A stretch of 44,419 nt of DNA, from assembly GCA_903895855.1 (NCBI GenBank), contig CAITVN010000103.1:1-44419 (forward strand). Direction: 5' to 3'. Below are positions 32,880 to 40,857 of this stretch, piece by piece. The position numbers were made by a program, and so were the translations under genes. Positions within the stretch are counted from its first letter, which is position 1. Each line of letters opens with the position of its first letter. The notes beneath the pieces are model-generated. The model ran no database searches, was not told the origin of the DNA, and saw only the letters and a program-made list of their open reading frames with translations. Origin of the DNA: Oligoflexia bacterium. GTDB lineage: Bacteria > Bdellovibrionota > UBA1018.

Positions 32880-34027
32880 CGACGCTAGAGTCTAGAACTT
32901 TGTGGAAGCCATTTTCTCCCGAATCAGGAGCGCCCAAACGAGTTGATGAAAACTGTCTGTTAGAACTCGAAGCACTTTGGAGTGCGGCCTGCCAGATGCT
33001 CGCAATTGAACCGCTTGGCGACCCCGATTCTAATGAGCCCGTTCGATTTTTTAAGCTGATGGATTCTTTTCCGTGCATCAATTTTAGCCTTCTCATCAGT
33101 ACGTTGACCTCGGGGGGGCTGGTCGCTGTTCAAACTCAAACGGGGTACGAACTCGAGGCTTCAGTTCGACCCCAAAAACTTCTGGCAAACCTGCGGCTTC
33201 ATTTTCGGATTGAGCCTCGACTTGAAGTAATCATGGCAGAGGTTGCAAAAGAAGAAGTCAATGGTCGTGACAAAAACCGTTTAGATCGGCTCAGAACTCA
33301 GAGTTTGGCGTTGGGGATCGCTCAAGAAATTTTGTCACTTCGCCTACCTAGAGTGGGCGATGCCAAGTTAGCTCGTTGGTTAATTGATCCAAGACGGGCA
33401 CCTCTATCGGCGCGAAGAACGCTGGGGCAATTGCTTGCGGTTCAGAAACTTCGCGATAACATTTCATTTTGTTGGAGTGGGTTTTTCGAAATGAACGCGA
33501 GCGAGGGCGATGAGTCGGTCGACTCGTTGACTGACGAGGTGTTAGTACCTGAATTTTTCTGGCAGGATGCTTTGGCGAGAACCCACCCTCAAGCGACTCA
33601 TTCGGCATCAGAGGTTCTCTCGGCTGACTTAGGTCTTCAACAACGTTGGTCTGGGGTGCCGATCTGCGGCGGATTTGCCGAAGGTGATTTTGAATACATA
33701 GATATCTTGTCACGGTCTTGGCGTGAAGCCGGTGCACTGAATTCTGGGGCAGGAAAAAAAATCTTCGTTTTCAAGAGCCCAAGAATTGAAACAATCGAAT
33801 TTTTTGATCACGCCTCTGGAATTGTGTTCATTCAGGGCGGCTTGCTCAATCACACGTGTTCTGTGGTTCGCGAGAGAAACATTCCGTGCATCACGCAAGT
33901 CGGCCAGTCTTTCTTCGAGGCCATCAAGACTCACCCCCACTCGAGCGTGCGAATTGACTGCAACCTCAGCGATGAGAATTCTTGGGTATCAGTGCTTGAA
34001 AGGGGTTCACTTAGGAGTGGCCGCTAA
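32876..34027 (+). CDS. protein with C-terminal PEP-utiliser phosphohistidine domain
   Basis: This 383-aa cytoplasmic protein has no signal peptide. Residues about 295-365 match the swivelling phosphohistidine domain of PEP-utilising enzymes: FDHASGIVFIQGGLLNHTCS and VVRERNIPCITQVG follow the family pattern xxGIVxxxGGxxSHxAIVARExGIPAV, with the phospho-acceptor His at 326. The first 280 residues are mostly helical with no ATP-grasp or TIM-barrel motif that I can see. Relatives such as PPDK and PEP synthase carry the mobile domain between nucleotide and PEP sites; here it stands almost alone. It overlaps the propeller gene (ATGA) and, tail to tail, the next minus gene by 21 bp. Function unknown. 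Confidence 0.7.
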   Translation: MTTLESRTLWKPFSPESGAPKRVDENCLLELEALWSAACQMLAIEPLGDPDSNEPVRFFKLMDSFPCINFSLLISTLTSGGLVAVQTQTGYELEASVRPQKLLANLRLHFRIEPRLEVIMAEVAKEEVNGRDKNRLDRLRTQSLALGIAQEILSLRLPRVGDAKLARWLIDPRRAPLSARRTLGQLLAVQKLRDNISFCWSGFFEMNASEGDESVDSLTDEVLVPEFFWQDALARTHPQATHSASEVLSADLGLQQRWSGVPICGGFAEGDFEYIDILSRSWREAGALNSGAGKKIFVFKSPRIETIEFFDHASGIVFIQGGLLNHTCSVVRERNIPCITQVGQSFFEAIKTHPHSSVRIDCNLSDENSWVSVLERGSLRSGR

Positions 34028-34993
34028 GAAACCAACGCCCCATTCGTGAACGACAATGCCCTTGGGTTCTGATGCGATTGTTCTTAGGGGCTGTGGGTTC
34101 CACGCCATCGTGGGTGGCTTCGAAAATTTAGGTTTCGCCGCGCTTGGTTTGTCATCTGTAGATAACCCCTCTTTGACTTGAACTAGAAAGAGCAAACGCC
34201 TAACAGCGACGGGCCTGGGCGAAATCTCAAGCGCGGCTATTTTGTCTAACTGCGCTTCGTCTTGCGGAAACACACAGTAAGAATCAGAGGCCGGTAGCTT
34301 GACACTCCAGAACTCCATGAAGTCTCCGATTTCGCGTGAAGTGAAATCTGCTCGTTTCATTTCGATGGCCAGTTTGGCGATCAGATTTTCTTTCTCGGTG
34401 CAAAATCCTTTTTGATCTTGAAGCTCTTTGTCTTGAGCTCGGTAGTCAGAGTAAAGGTAACCGTGAGTCACACCATCTGAAATCAATTTGTTTTTCTCGG
34501 CGAGGGTGACTTGCCAGCCTTCAAGGCCGTGTGCGGGTACCGTAGCAAGCCAGTTGGTGTCTTTTTCAAGTAAATTGATTTTTACTTGAACCTTGGTGGC
34601 GAGTGGGCCCATGACGTAGAGATTCGGCTTGGCTGCAAAAAATCCGCCTGAACCGGGATAGTAGTTACCCATGATTCCCGGACTTGTGTACGGCATGGCA
34701 TAGGGGCTTGGGCCGGCCGCGTACCACGGGCCGGGTTGATAGAAGTTGCCCGGATACATCATTGGGCCGGTGTTCCAGTAATACGGTGGGGCCGCACCCC
34801 AGGGCGTGGCTGAATAGAACGGTGATCTGCTTTGCATCATATTGCAGGTGGGGCAGTAGTTGTACAAACTTGCGAAGCAAGAAGAACCACAGCCGCGTCC
34901 CATTGCCGCATCGGCACGCGAGTTCAAAAAAATCGAACTCGTGAGGAATGAACTTGAAATGAGAATAAGAGAAATGAGGAGTTTCGTTTTCAT
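34007..34993 (-). CDS. exported Gly/Tyr/Pro-rich protein
   Basis: This 328-aa protein has a Sec signal peptide (core LLISLILISSSFLTSSIFL, cleavage near ADAAMG). The region at about 35-120 is a low-complexity Gly/Pro/Tyr/Met segment (SATPWGAAPPYYWNTGPMMY, YQPGPWYAAGPSPYAMPYTS) with an early Cys cluster (GRGCGSSCFASLYNYCPTC). The C-terminal 200 residues are a charged folded domain. Such GYP-rich tails often mediate surface or spore-coat-like assembly, but I recognise no family. The start overlaps the stop of the upstream gene by ATGA, so the two form an operon. Confidence 0.65.
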   Translation of the reverse strand: MKTKLLISLILISSSFLTSSIFLNSRADAAMGRGCGSSCFASLYNYCPTCNMMQSRSPFYSATPWGAAPPYYWNTGPMMYPGNFYQPGPWYAAGPSPYAMPYTSPGIMGNYYPGSGGFFAAKPNLYVMGPLATKVQVKINLLEKDTNWLATVPAHGLEGWQVTLAEKNKLISDGVTHGYLYSDYRAQDKELQDQKGFCTEKENLIAKLAIEMKRADFTSREIGDFMEFWSVKLPASDSYCVFPQDEAQLDKIAALEISPRPVAVRRLLFLVQVKEGLSTDDKPSAAKPKFSKPPTMAWNPQPLRTIASEPKGIVVHEWGVGFLAATPK

Positions 34994-35397
34994 TTCGTTT
35001 TACCTCTTGAAACTGGGGCTTTACCCGCAGGACTTCGCGAGACCGCAAGGCGCAAGTCGCTTTTCAGAACCTGCTCTGGTGCGACGACCAGTTGGTTCAC
35101 TGCGAGGCAGCCTTTTGAATTCGTGGCCGTGAGGTCGTATTTTCCGGGTTTAACGTGAAATTCAAAAGTACCCTCGACTGGTACTTCGACTTGGTAAAGT
35201 AAGATCTGTCCGATCGATAACCAAACATCGGGGGGGCGTCGATCAGAGGTTTTTAAGCAGTCTTTTTCAGCTACAATTTTGCCGGTGATTACTGCGGCAC
35301 CTGTCAAGGGTTTCTGCGTGACCGCAAGAGCACTCGTTGCCCAAATCACACTTAAACACATCGACAGAATTATGACGTTTGTTGTAATTTTTGGCAT
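34990..35397 (-). CDS. small exported carboxypeptidase-regulatory-like protein
   Basis: This 135-aa protein starts at ATG 35397 with GAGG eight bases upstream; the frame is open 18 codons further. The signal peptide (core VIILSMCLSVIWATSALA) is followed by an Ig-like beta domain with the pattern VEVPVEGTFEFHVKPGKYDL, typical of carboxypeptidase regulatory-like (CarboxypepD_reg/CnaB) folds, and two Cys (EKDCLK, KGCLA). Such domains bind sugars or stabilise surface proteins. The next gene overlaps by ATGA. A 37-bp element shared with the 40.6-kb region lies 58-94 bp upstream. Confidence 0.6.
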   Translation of the reverse strand: MPKITTNVIILSMCLSVIWATSALAVTQKPLTGAAVITGKIVAEKDCLKTSDRRPPDVWLSIGQILLYQVEVPVEGTFEFHVKPGKYDLTATNSKGCLAVNQLVVAPEQVLKSDLRLAVSRSPAGKAPVSRGKTK

Positions 35398-35454
35398 GTT
35401 TCTGCCTCTTTTCTCACCTCTGATTATTTTGGAAATTCTTGGCTTGGTCAATCG

Positions 35455-35491
35455 AAATGGTGTCCGGCTACAAAACGTGACGGGCTCGCGT
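35455..35491. repeat. 37-bp intergenic element, copy 1
   Basis: GTGTCCGGCTACAAAACGTG sits at 35460-35479 inside a 37-bp segment that recurs at 40626-40662 with three mismatches. It lies between divergent exported-protein genes, 58 bp from the minus-strand start at 35397 and 55 bp from the plus-strand start at 35546. It could be a promoter or regulator site for either side. Confidence 0.6.
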
Positions 35492-35545
35492 TAACGGTGG
35501 CAATCTACGGTTTGCAAGCGAGTTCGATCAGGCTAAACTGCAGGT

Positions 35546-37219
35546 ATGAAGGTTCTTGATCTTTCGCTGAGTCTATCGCTGTTACTGCCTCTTTTGCAAA
35601 TCGGCTCATCAGGCTCGGATTTTGCTGCACATGCATCAGATGCATTAGATGTCATGACAGCTGATGCAGCACGCGCCCAAGTTGCTGGCGCGCAATGTAC
35701 AGTGATTCCAGCAAAAATAGCCAAGGGGTTTGAGTATGTTTCTTCGGTGCTGAAGGGTGAAGGGTGTTTGCGGCGTGAAAGCGGATCTACCTTGTGCCTG
35801 GGGTCAACCTTTTTCAAAGACACTTCACAACCGATCATGCCGTTTTTTGATCGAGAGAGGTTGGTGCAAACAAAAAAACAGCTAAGGGATTTTATCAAAA
35901 ACGCGCGACGCTCAAATGTTCAATTGCTTGCGCAGAGTCAATGTGGTGATCCGTCGCAACTGAGTGCTGCCGATTTAGTGGCTCTGCAGAAGAAGGTCGG
36001 CGACTCGGCAACAGATGTGAAATTGATACAGGCACTTCTTGATTTGCAGAAAATCGATAAAGCTTTAGCCTTAGCCGCAAGAGTCGCCGAGGCGTACGAG
36101 AAACAGCGAGGGTGCGCGAGTCGGGTTCAAGACCTGACAGAAAAACTTTCTAAAGAACGTTTAAAAGAGGATGCCGCAAACTTTACGGTATTGCTGGTTG
36201 TGGGTAATGAACCTCCGCAGATTTTGGCGGCCTCACCTAGCGCGGCCAAAGCCGGACTCAAGTCTATTCTTCGCGTTTCGATACCCCCTGATTTGTGTGA
36301 AACCAAAACTGAAGTTTTTGTCGATCGCATTCACGACGGTCTAGATTTAGTTCGTTGGTCGTATGAACCGAATGGGCCTATCGAGAGTGGCATGGCGTTT
36401 AGAGGTACCTACGATAATCAGCAGATGGTTGCGATTGTGCCGATTGAAGCCAGAAGGCATAATGTGCAGCCAGGCGAGAGATGGGGTGCCGACTTGAAAC
36501 CGGTCATGTCGAATGAAACGGTGAAATGCCCACCGAAGGAAGTGGTCGCGAAACCTAAAAAGGTCGCCAAAAATTTTGTCTCAAAAACTGGGAAATATGC
36601 TGATTTTTTGCAGAAGTCAGCTCCAGCCAAAAAATTTGCCGACGCACTTGAGAAAGCGGGCTACGCCCTCGATTCAGATCTATCGATAGTCGGCCCTGGA
36701 GGCGAGCGAGTGCCGCTAGAAGTGTATGGGAGCTGCATGGCCATCACGAGTGGCCAAGCAGGCTGTCCTGACTGCAAACATGCTGAAGTTGCTGATCATG
36801 GCTGTGATCTGGCCAATCGAGTGATTGCAGACACCCCAAGTGTGGGTAGTGAAGAGGGTCCTAACATTCTCATGGCTGCTTCGTTTAGTGCATTTAGGGC
36901 CTCAATTCAAAATTATGGTGAAGGTCGATCTGTCGACGACATGCCGATTGAGGTGATGCCAACTGATCCTAATTTGGTGATGGGGCAGCCCATAAAAATT
37001 CATCAGTCGAAAACTTCGACATTGGCTCAACTCGGTTATCGCAAGTGCAAGCGTTTTGGTGATGGGGTGATGTGCGAATTTAGGCCCGGTTATTTTGACA
37101 TCACGGCGGTACCCATGGGGGTTTATGTACTTGGCACAGATGAGCCGGCACCGTTGCCGGATTATTCTTACATACCAGTACCTTCAATGTCTTCAGTGCC
37201 AGCCGACTTTCAGCCCTAG
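35546..37219 (+). CDS. large exported hypothetical protein
   Basis: This 557-aa protein starts at ATG 35546 with CTGCAGGT upstream (moderate ribosome binding site). The N-terminus LSLSLSLLLPLLQIGSSG is a signal peptide. Residues 100-210 are helical and may form a coiled coil (KKQLRDFIKNARRSNVQLLA, DLTEKLSKERLKEDAANF); residues 215-330 look beta-rich (NFTVLLVVGNEPPQILAASP); the C-terminal part has several Cys (YGSCMAITSGQAGCPDCKHAEVADHGC without its last residues) that may bind metal or form disulfides. I recognise no family. Its stop and that of the convergent matrixin gene share one CTAG. Confidence 0.65.
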   Translation: MKVLDLSLSLSLLLPLLQIGSSGSDFAAHASDALDVMTADAARAQVAGAQCTVIPAKIAKGFEYVSSVLKGEGCLRRESGSTLCLGSTFFKDTSQPIMPFFDRERLVQTKKQLRDFIKNARRSNVQLLAQSQCGDPSQLSAADLVALQKKVGDSATDVKLIQALLDLQKIDKALALAARVAEAYEKQRGCASRVQDLTEKLSKERLKEDAANFTVLLVVGNEPPQILAASPSAAKAGLKSILRVSIPPDLCETKTEVFVDRIHDGLDLVRWSYEPNGPIESGMAFRGTYDNQQMVAIVPIEARRHNVQPGERWGADLKPVMSNETVKCPPKEVVAKPKKVAKNFVSKTGKYADFLQKSAPAKKFADALEKAGYALDSDLSIVGPGGERVPLEVYGSCMAITSGQAGCPDCKHAEVADHGCDLANRVIADTPSVGSEEGPNILMAASFSAFRASIQNYGEGRSVDDMPIEVMPTDPNLVMGQPIKIHQSKTSTLAQLGYRKCKRFGDGVMCEFRPGYFDITAVPMGVYVLGTDEPAPLPDYSYIPVPSMSSVPADFQP

Positions 37220-39762
37220 TGGGGCGGAATTTGATTGGGGTCACCTTGATTGGTTTGTATTTGGCCTTGATTGAAGAGAGGGTCGGTAACCCCCGCACCG
37301 GTTGAGGTCATGGGCTGAATGAATTTCTGGTCAGAAAAAACCGCATTTTGGGTATTGATAGGTTCGACTGACGACATGAATGCTTTCGAGTTTACCGTTT
37401 TTAGTAATTGCTGAGCACAGAGTGTGCTTGATGTCGTTTCGATTGTCTGAGCACTTGTCTTACCGGCAGAATTTTTTGCAGACACAGACCATTTCGAAAC
37501 AAAATTTTTAGACGTGAGTGGCACTGAGCAGACTGCCCTAAATTGCAGATCCCTGATCCAAGGTGTTTGACACATTCCTTGTATATTTTTGAGTACTTTT
37601 GTCTGATTACCCTCGCATTTTGCAATGGTCGCTTCGAACGGAAAAGTTAGGCCAGAGACACACGAGGGATCCCAAGCCTGAACTCTTAGGTACCCCTCGA
37701 GACTATTTTTTTCAAGCACCTTGGGTGCCGGTATTTCTGAATTGACCAGACACGGCGCTTTCAGGGTTTGAACTTTTCGCGTTGTCTCAGCGGTGGTATT
37801 TAGGCATTTTGTTTGAGCGATAATGTTATGCATCCCGGCCGATGTGGCAACGTTGCTGGAAACTGTGAGTTTGGCCCCTGGTGACTGAATTGAGGTGTTT
37901 GTAATCATTGTTTTATCAAAATAGAGTGCGTTGCTGCAATTCATCACCCAACCCAGTTTGTCATACTCTGTCGTGGTTGATTTTAGTGGCGGAGGTGGTT
38001 GCAATTGCTGATTTGATAGTTGCCAATACCCTCCTGCGATGAGGTCTGTGATAGAAATCTCAGCCATTTGAACACCTTCAATGTATTGAGTGGGAATGGA
38101 TTCGGTCTCGGTTTTGTTTGAAATTTTCGCTGGAAGTAAGGGGGGGAGCGGTTTTTCGTTTTTATCCCAAGGCATCTGCAGGTATTTTATCGGGAACGAG
38201 AGGGTCTGGTGATCAAGCCCTGGTTCGGGTGACACAATGTCTACAGGCGTTTCGCTATTCGTCGATGATACCAAAGTCGCTGATGGTTCAGGCGGATCGC
38301 TATGTACGACTTCGACATTGAGACTTCCTTGACCTGATAGAGAGGCAGTTTGTGAAAAGGGCGTGATAAACCCTCCACTGGCTTGTGCGTAGGTAAATTG
38401 CGCTGTGCTGGGTTGCCACTGAATCTGATAATCGGGTTTCACTGCGATCGTATCACGAAGACTCGCCTCAGATAGTGTCATGATTCCTTGCATTGGTGTG
38501 TTGGCGGGCAACACGATCGATTGATTGCCGGTCGAACTTGCCAAGGCAAAATTGCTGTTGAGTGATTGAACGGGTGACCAAAGTGAATACTGCAATTGAG
38601 GTTTGTCGTAGGCTATTCTCAGTTGATAGGTCAACGAGTTGTCTGCCGAATAAGAGTCTTTATCGAGATCAGTGGCTTCGGTAACCTTAATGACTAACTG
38701 GCCATTTTCGCCAGGAACTAGCTCTGTTGGCAGCTGAATGGGCACACGAAAGGTGGCAAAGCTCCCGAGCACTGATGCATTTTTGTATCGAAACCCAGCT
38801 TGTACACTGACTGCACCGGTCGCTGGAATCGGAAATTCCGAAGGCGATTTTTTGGGGGATGAAGCATCGCGGGTGTAGGTGATGCTCATAGCTGAAACCG
38901 CAATTCCGTAGGTATCTACAGACAGGTCGACACAAAGTTTCTGACCGGGTTTTGCAATGAATGGGTTACCCACAAAATCATGGTCAGTCTTTAAGGGCGT
39001 AGGTTTCTCGCTCTCGCAGTCGTACAAAAGTGTTGGTGATCCATCTGCGTAGTACTGACCTGGATTGCCCTCAACCTTTGAAGAAAACTGAGATCCTAAG
39101 ACAGTAAGGTCTCGGGATCCTGATTTTTTTTCTCCGTAAAGGTAGGTACTTCTGGCTTCGCTCTCGTAGCTCAGTGCTGTGTGAATATTTGGGCTGCTGC
39201 CAGTTATGATATCCCATTGAATGCCCATGAGACCCAGTCCGTAATTCGTGAAATGAGTGAGTCCAAGGGCATGGCCAAGCTCGTGTAGAACAACTGATCT
39301 AAAGTCAGCCAATTGTCTGGGCGAAGACTTGTTGGAGTCGGTAGTTGTTAATGCTACGTCAAAGAATACGCGCACCCTGGTGAGGCAGGGAGTGCCGTTC
39401 TCAGTGGAATCTGAATGATCCAACCAGGCGACGCCGGGTGAGCCGCTAAGGTAATTCTGATCATCAGTGATTTGTATGATGTTTTCTTCGCCATTCGGGT
39501 CAACATTGCTCTGAAATTTGGTCAGAAATTTGAAATTAGCAGGGCCATCGTTCCACTGTTTAACGGCAGCAAGAAGTTCATTGGTAAAGGGATTTCCAGC
39601 GGGAAATGATTCTGTCGACACAAGAAACGTGGGCGAGACTTGGTTACACCATTTTCCGTACACTTGACTTGGCGCAAGGTCTATTTGAACATTCGCCGCG
39701 AAAGCGAACTCTGCAAATAACGAAAACAGGCAGGCTTGAATTGTGATAGCGTGAAGTCTCAT
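37216..39762 (-). CDS. secreted matrixin-type (M10-like) zinc metalloprotease
   Basis: I start this 848-aa protein at ATG 39762, one base after the upstream stop and behind GGCGGGGTGA. The signal peptide is cleaved near FAFAANVQ. The metzincin zinc motif HELGHALGLTH lies at residues 160-170, with a plausible Met-turn at YGLGLMGIQW (about 179). The N-terminal 220 residues are the catalytic domain, including a substrate-cleft-like VGKWCN/YGKWCNQ Cys and GVAWLDH. The remaining 600 residues are beta-rich Ig-like or CARDB-like modules (VCVDLSVDTYG-type strands). There is no propeptide Cys switch that I can see. It is secreted or on the cell surface. It is the second gene of an operon with a smaller exported protein. 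Confidence 0.78.
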   Translation of the reverse strand: MRLHAITIQACLFSLFAEFAFAANVQIDLAPSQVYGKWCNQVSPTFLVSTESFPAGNPFTNELLAAVKQWNDGPANFKFLTKFQSNVDPNGEENIIQITDDQNYLSGSPGVAWLDHSDSTENGTPCLTRVRVFFDVALTTTDSNKSSPRQLADFRSVVLHELGHALGLTHFTNYGLGLMGIQWDIITGSSPNIHTALSYESEARSTYLYGEKKSGSRDLTVLGSQFSSKVEGNPGQYYADGSPTLLYDCESEKPTPLKTDHDFVGNPFIAKPGQKLCVDLSVDTYGIAVSAMSITYTRDASSPKKSPSEFPIPATGAVSVQAGFRYKNASVLGSFATFRVPIQLPTELVPGENGQLVIKVTEATDLDKDSYSADNSLTYQLRIAYDKPQLQYSLWSPVQSLNSNFALASSTGNQSIVLPANTPMQGIMTLSEASLRDTIAVKPDYQIQWQPSTAQFTYAQASGGFITPFSQTASLSGQGSLNVEVVHSDPPEPSATLVSSTNSETPVDIVSPEPGLDHQTLSFPIKYLQMPWDKNEKPLPPLLPAKISNKTETESIPTQYIEGVQMAEISITDLIAGGYWQLSNQQLQPPPPLKSTTTEYDKLGWVMNCSNALYFDKTMITNTSIQSPGAKLTVSSNVATSAGMHNIIAQTKCLNTTAETTRKVQTLKAPCLVNSEIPAPKVLEKNSLEGYLRVQAWDPSCVSGLTFPFEATIAKCEGNQTKVLKNIQGMCQTPWIRDLQFRAVCSVPLTSKNFVSKWSVSAKNSAGKTSAQTIETTSSTLCAQQLLKTVNSKAFMSSVEPINTQNAVFSDQKFIQPMTSTGAGVTDPLFNQGQIQTNQGDPNQIPPH

Positions 39763-39763
39763 A

Positions 39764-40591
39764 TTACTCACCCCGCCTTTTGCCAGCCAGGATTGCTCTC
39801 GGTCTAAGAATGGTGTGTTGCTCAGACGGCAGAGCAGAAACGAGAGTGTTCGCCTTGGTTTGTTGCCCCTGGGTTGAGATTTCAGTTAAAAGCTTGAGAA
39901 ATTCAACAACGGTTAAGTGATTCTTGATCTCTGGTCTGTCTAGGTTTGTTTGGATTTTCTCAGCGTTCTTGCAATCTACCTTTTTCTTATTCACGGTAAA
40001 CCCTGCGAGCAAATCACAACCATTCAGTTCTGGAGACTCAGTTTGTGCGGGCTCAACTCGGCCAAAACTCGTCGGGTCACCATTTTTCTGTGCTGGGAGT
40101 AAATAGAGTTCTTGTCCATGTGCTGAGGTGATCTTATCGTCGTTGAGAAAGAATACTCCCGATTCACAGCCGACTAGGGGGCATAGTGAATTTTCGGTCA
40201 CTTTAACGAACAAGGCTACTTTTTGGCCTACCTGAAAGACCGGTGTGTTTCCAATTGATGAGTACCCATTTCTCCCATTCTGACTTTTGAACTTGCCGCC
40301 AGCGAAACGAAGTGTGAGAGTTTGGCCTTGAATTTTTGCGTTAAATATTTTTTGTGGAACAACCTCAACGAACGTGAGCGGCATGCGAATAGTCTCAGCC
40401 GCTCGTGCATCAGATTGTGAGTAGGTGATGCTTTTGATTGTGCCTACGACAACTCCATCAGCCTGTTCAGTCAGCTTGGTAAAGCTCAGAAGACCTCTGC
40501 GACTCACGTCAGAGGCTATCGATTGACTCGACAAACTGAAAAAAGGAAAAATCAACGTGATCAAGGTCACTGTTTTTGCGAATAGATACAT
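39764..40591 (-). CDS. exported protein co-transcribed with the matrixin protease
   Basis: I start this 275-aa protein at ATG 40591 (MYLFAKTVTLITLIFPFFSL), which gives a clean signal peptide ending SIASDVS; the 64 codons further upstream run through the 37-bp repeat and look non-coding. The core has the pattern LTEQADGVVVGTIKSITYSQ, then LTFVEVVPQKIFN, LTLRFAGGKF and PVFQVGQKVALFV, a beta domain (ADxVVVGxV ... TxxxxxVxxxxKG ... GG ... F..GxxVLLFV) that often accompanies matrixin proteases in deltaproteobacteria-like genomes. It may be a chaperone, inhibitor or substrate-binding partner of the protease, whose gene begins one base after its stop. Confidence 0.65.
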   Translation of the reverse strand: MYLFAKTVTLITLIFPFFSLSSQSIASDVSRRGLLSFTKLTEQADGVVVGTIKSITYSQSDARAAETIRMPLTFVEVVPQKIFNAKIQGQTLTLRFAGGKFKSQNGRNGYSSIGNTPVFQVGQKVALFVKVTENSLCPLVGCESGVFFLNDDKITSAHGQELYLLPAQKNGDPTSFGRVEPAQTESPELNGCDLLAGFTVNKKKVDCKNAEKIQTNLDRPEIKNHLTVVEFLKLLTEISTQGQQTKANTLVSALPSEQHTILRPRAILAGKRRGE

Positions 40592-40625
40592 ACAGATTAC
40601 TTGTCGGAAACTAAAGTGAAAGGTT

Positions 40626-40662
40626 AAATAGTGTCCGGCTACAAAACGTGAAGGGATCGCGT
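40626..40662. repeat. 37-bp intergenic element, copy 2
   Basis: This copy contains GTGTCCGGCTACAAAACGTG at 40631-40650 and matches 35455-35491 in 34 of 37 positions. It lies 35 bp upstream of the minus-strand exported-protein start at 40591 and 196 bp from the plus-strand lipoprotein start at 40858. Orientation relative to the window is the same for both copies. Confidence 0.6.
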
Positions 40663-40857
40663 CACCCACTAGGTTACACTGGTTGTATTTAAAAAGTAAC
40701 TGCGTCGCCAGTGACACTCGACCGAAGTACAAAAAAGAGCGTTGCTGGGTGACTATTCGCCCCTTTTTGCGATTCACAGACAAGAACGATTGTGAATTTT
40801 TGTTAAGTTGATTAAATCTATCAACAATTATTAGTTTTCCGGATACACTGTTAGGAG

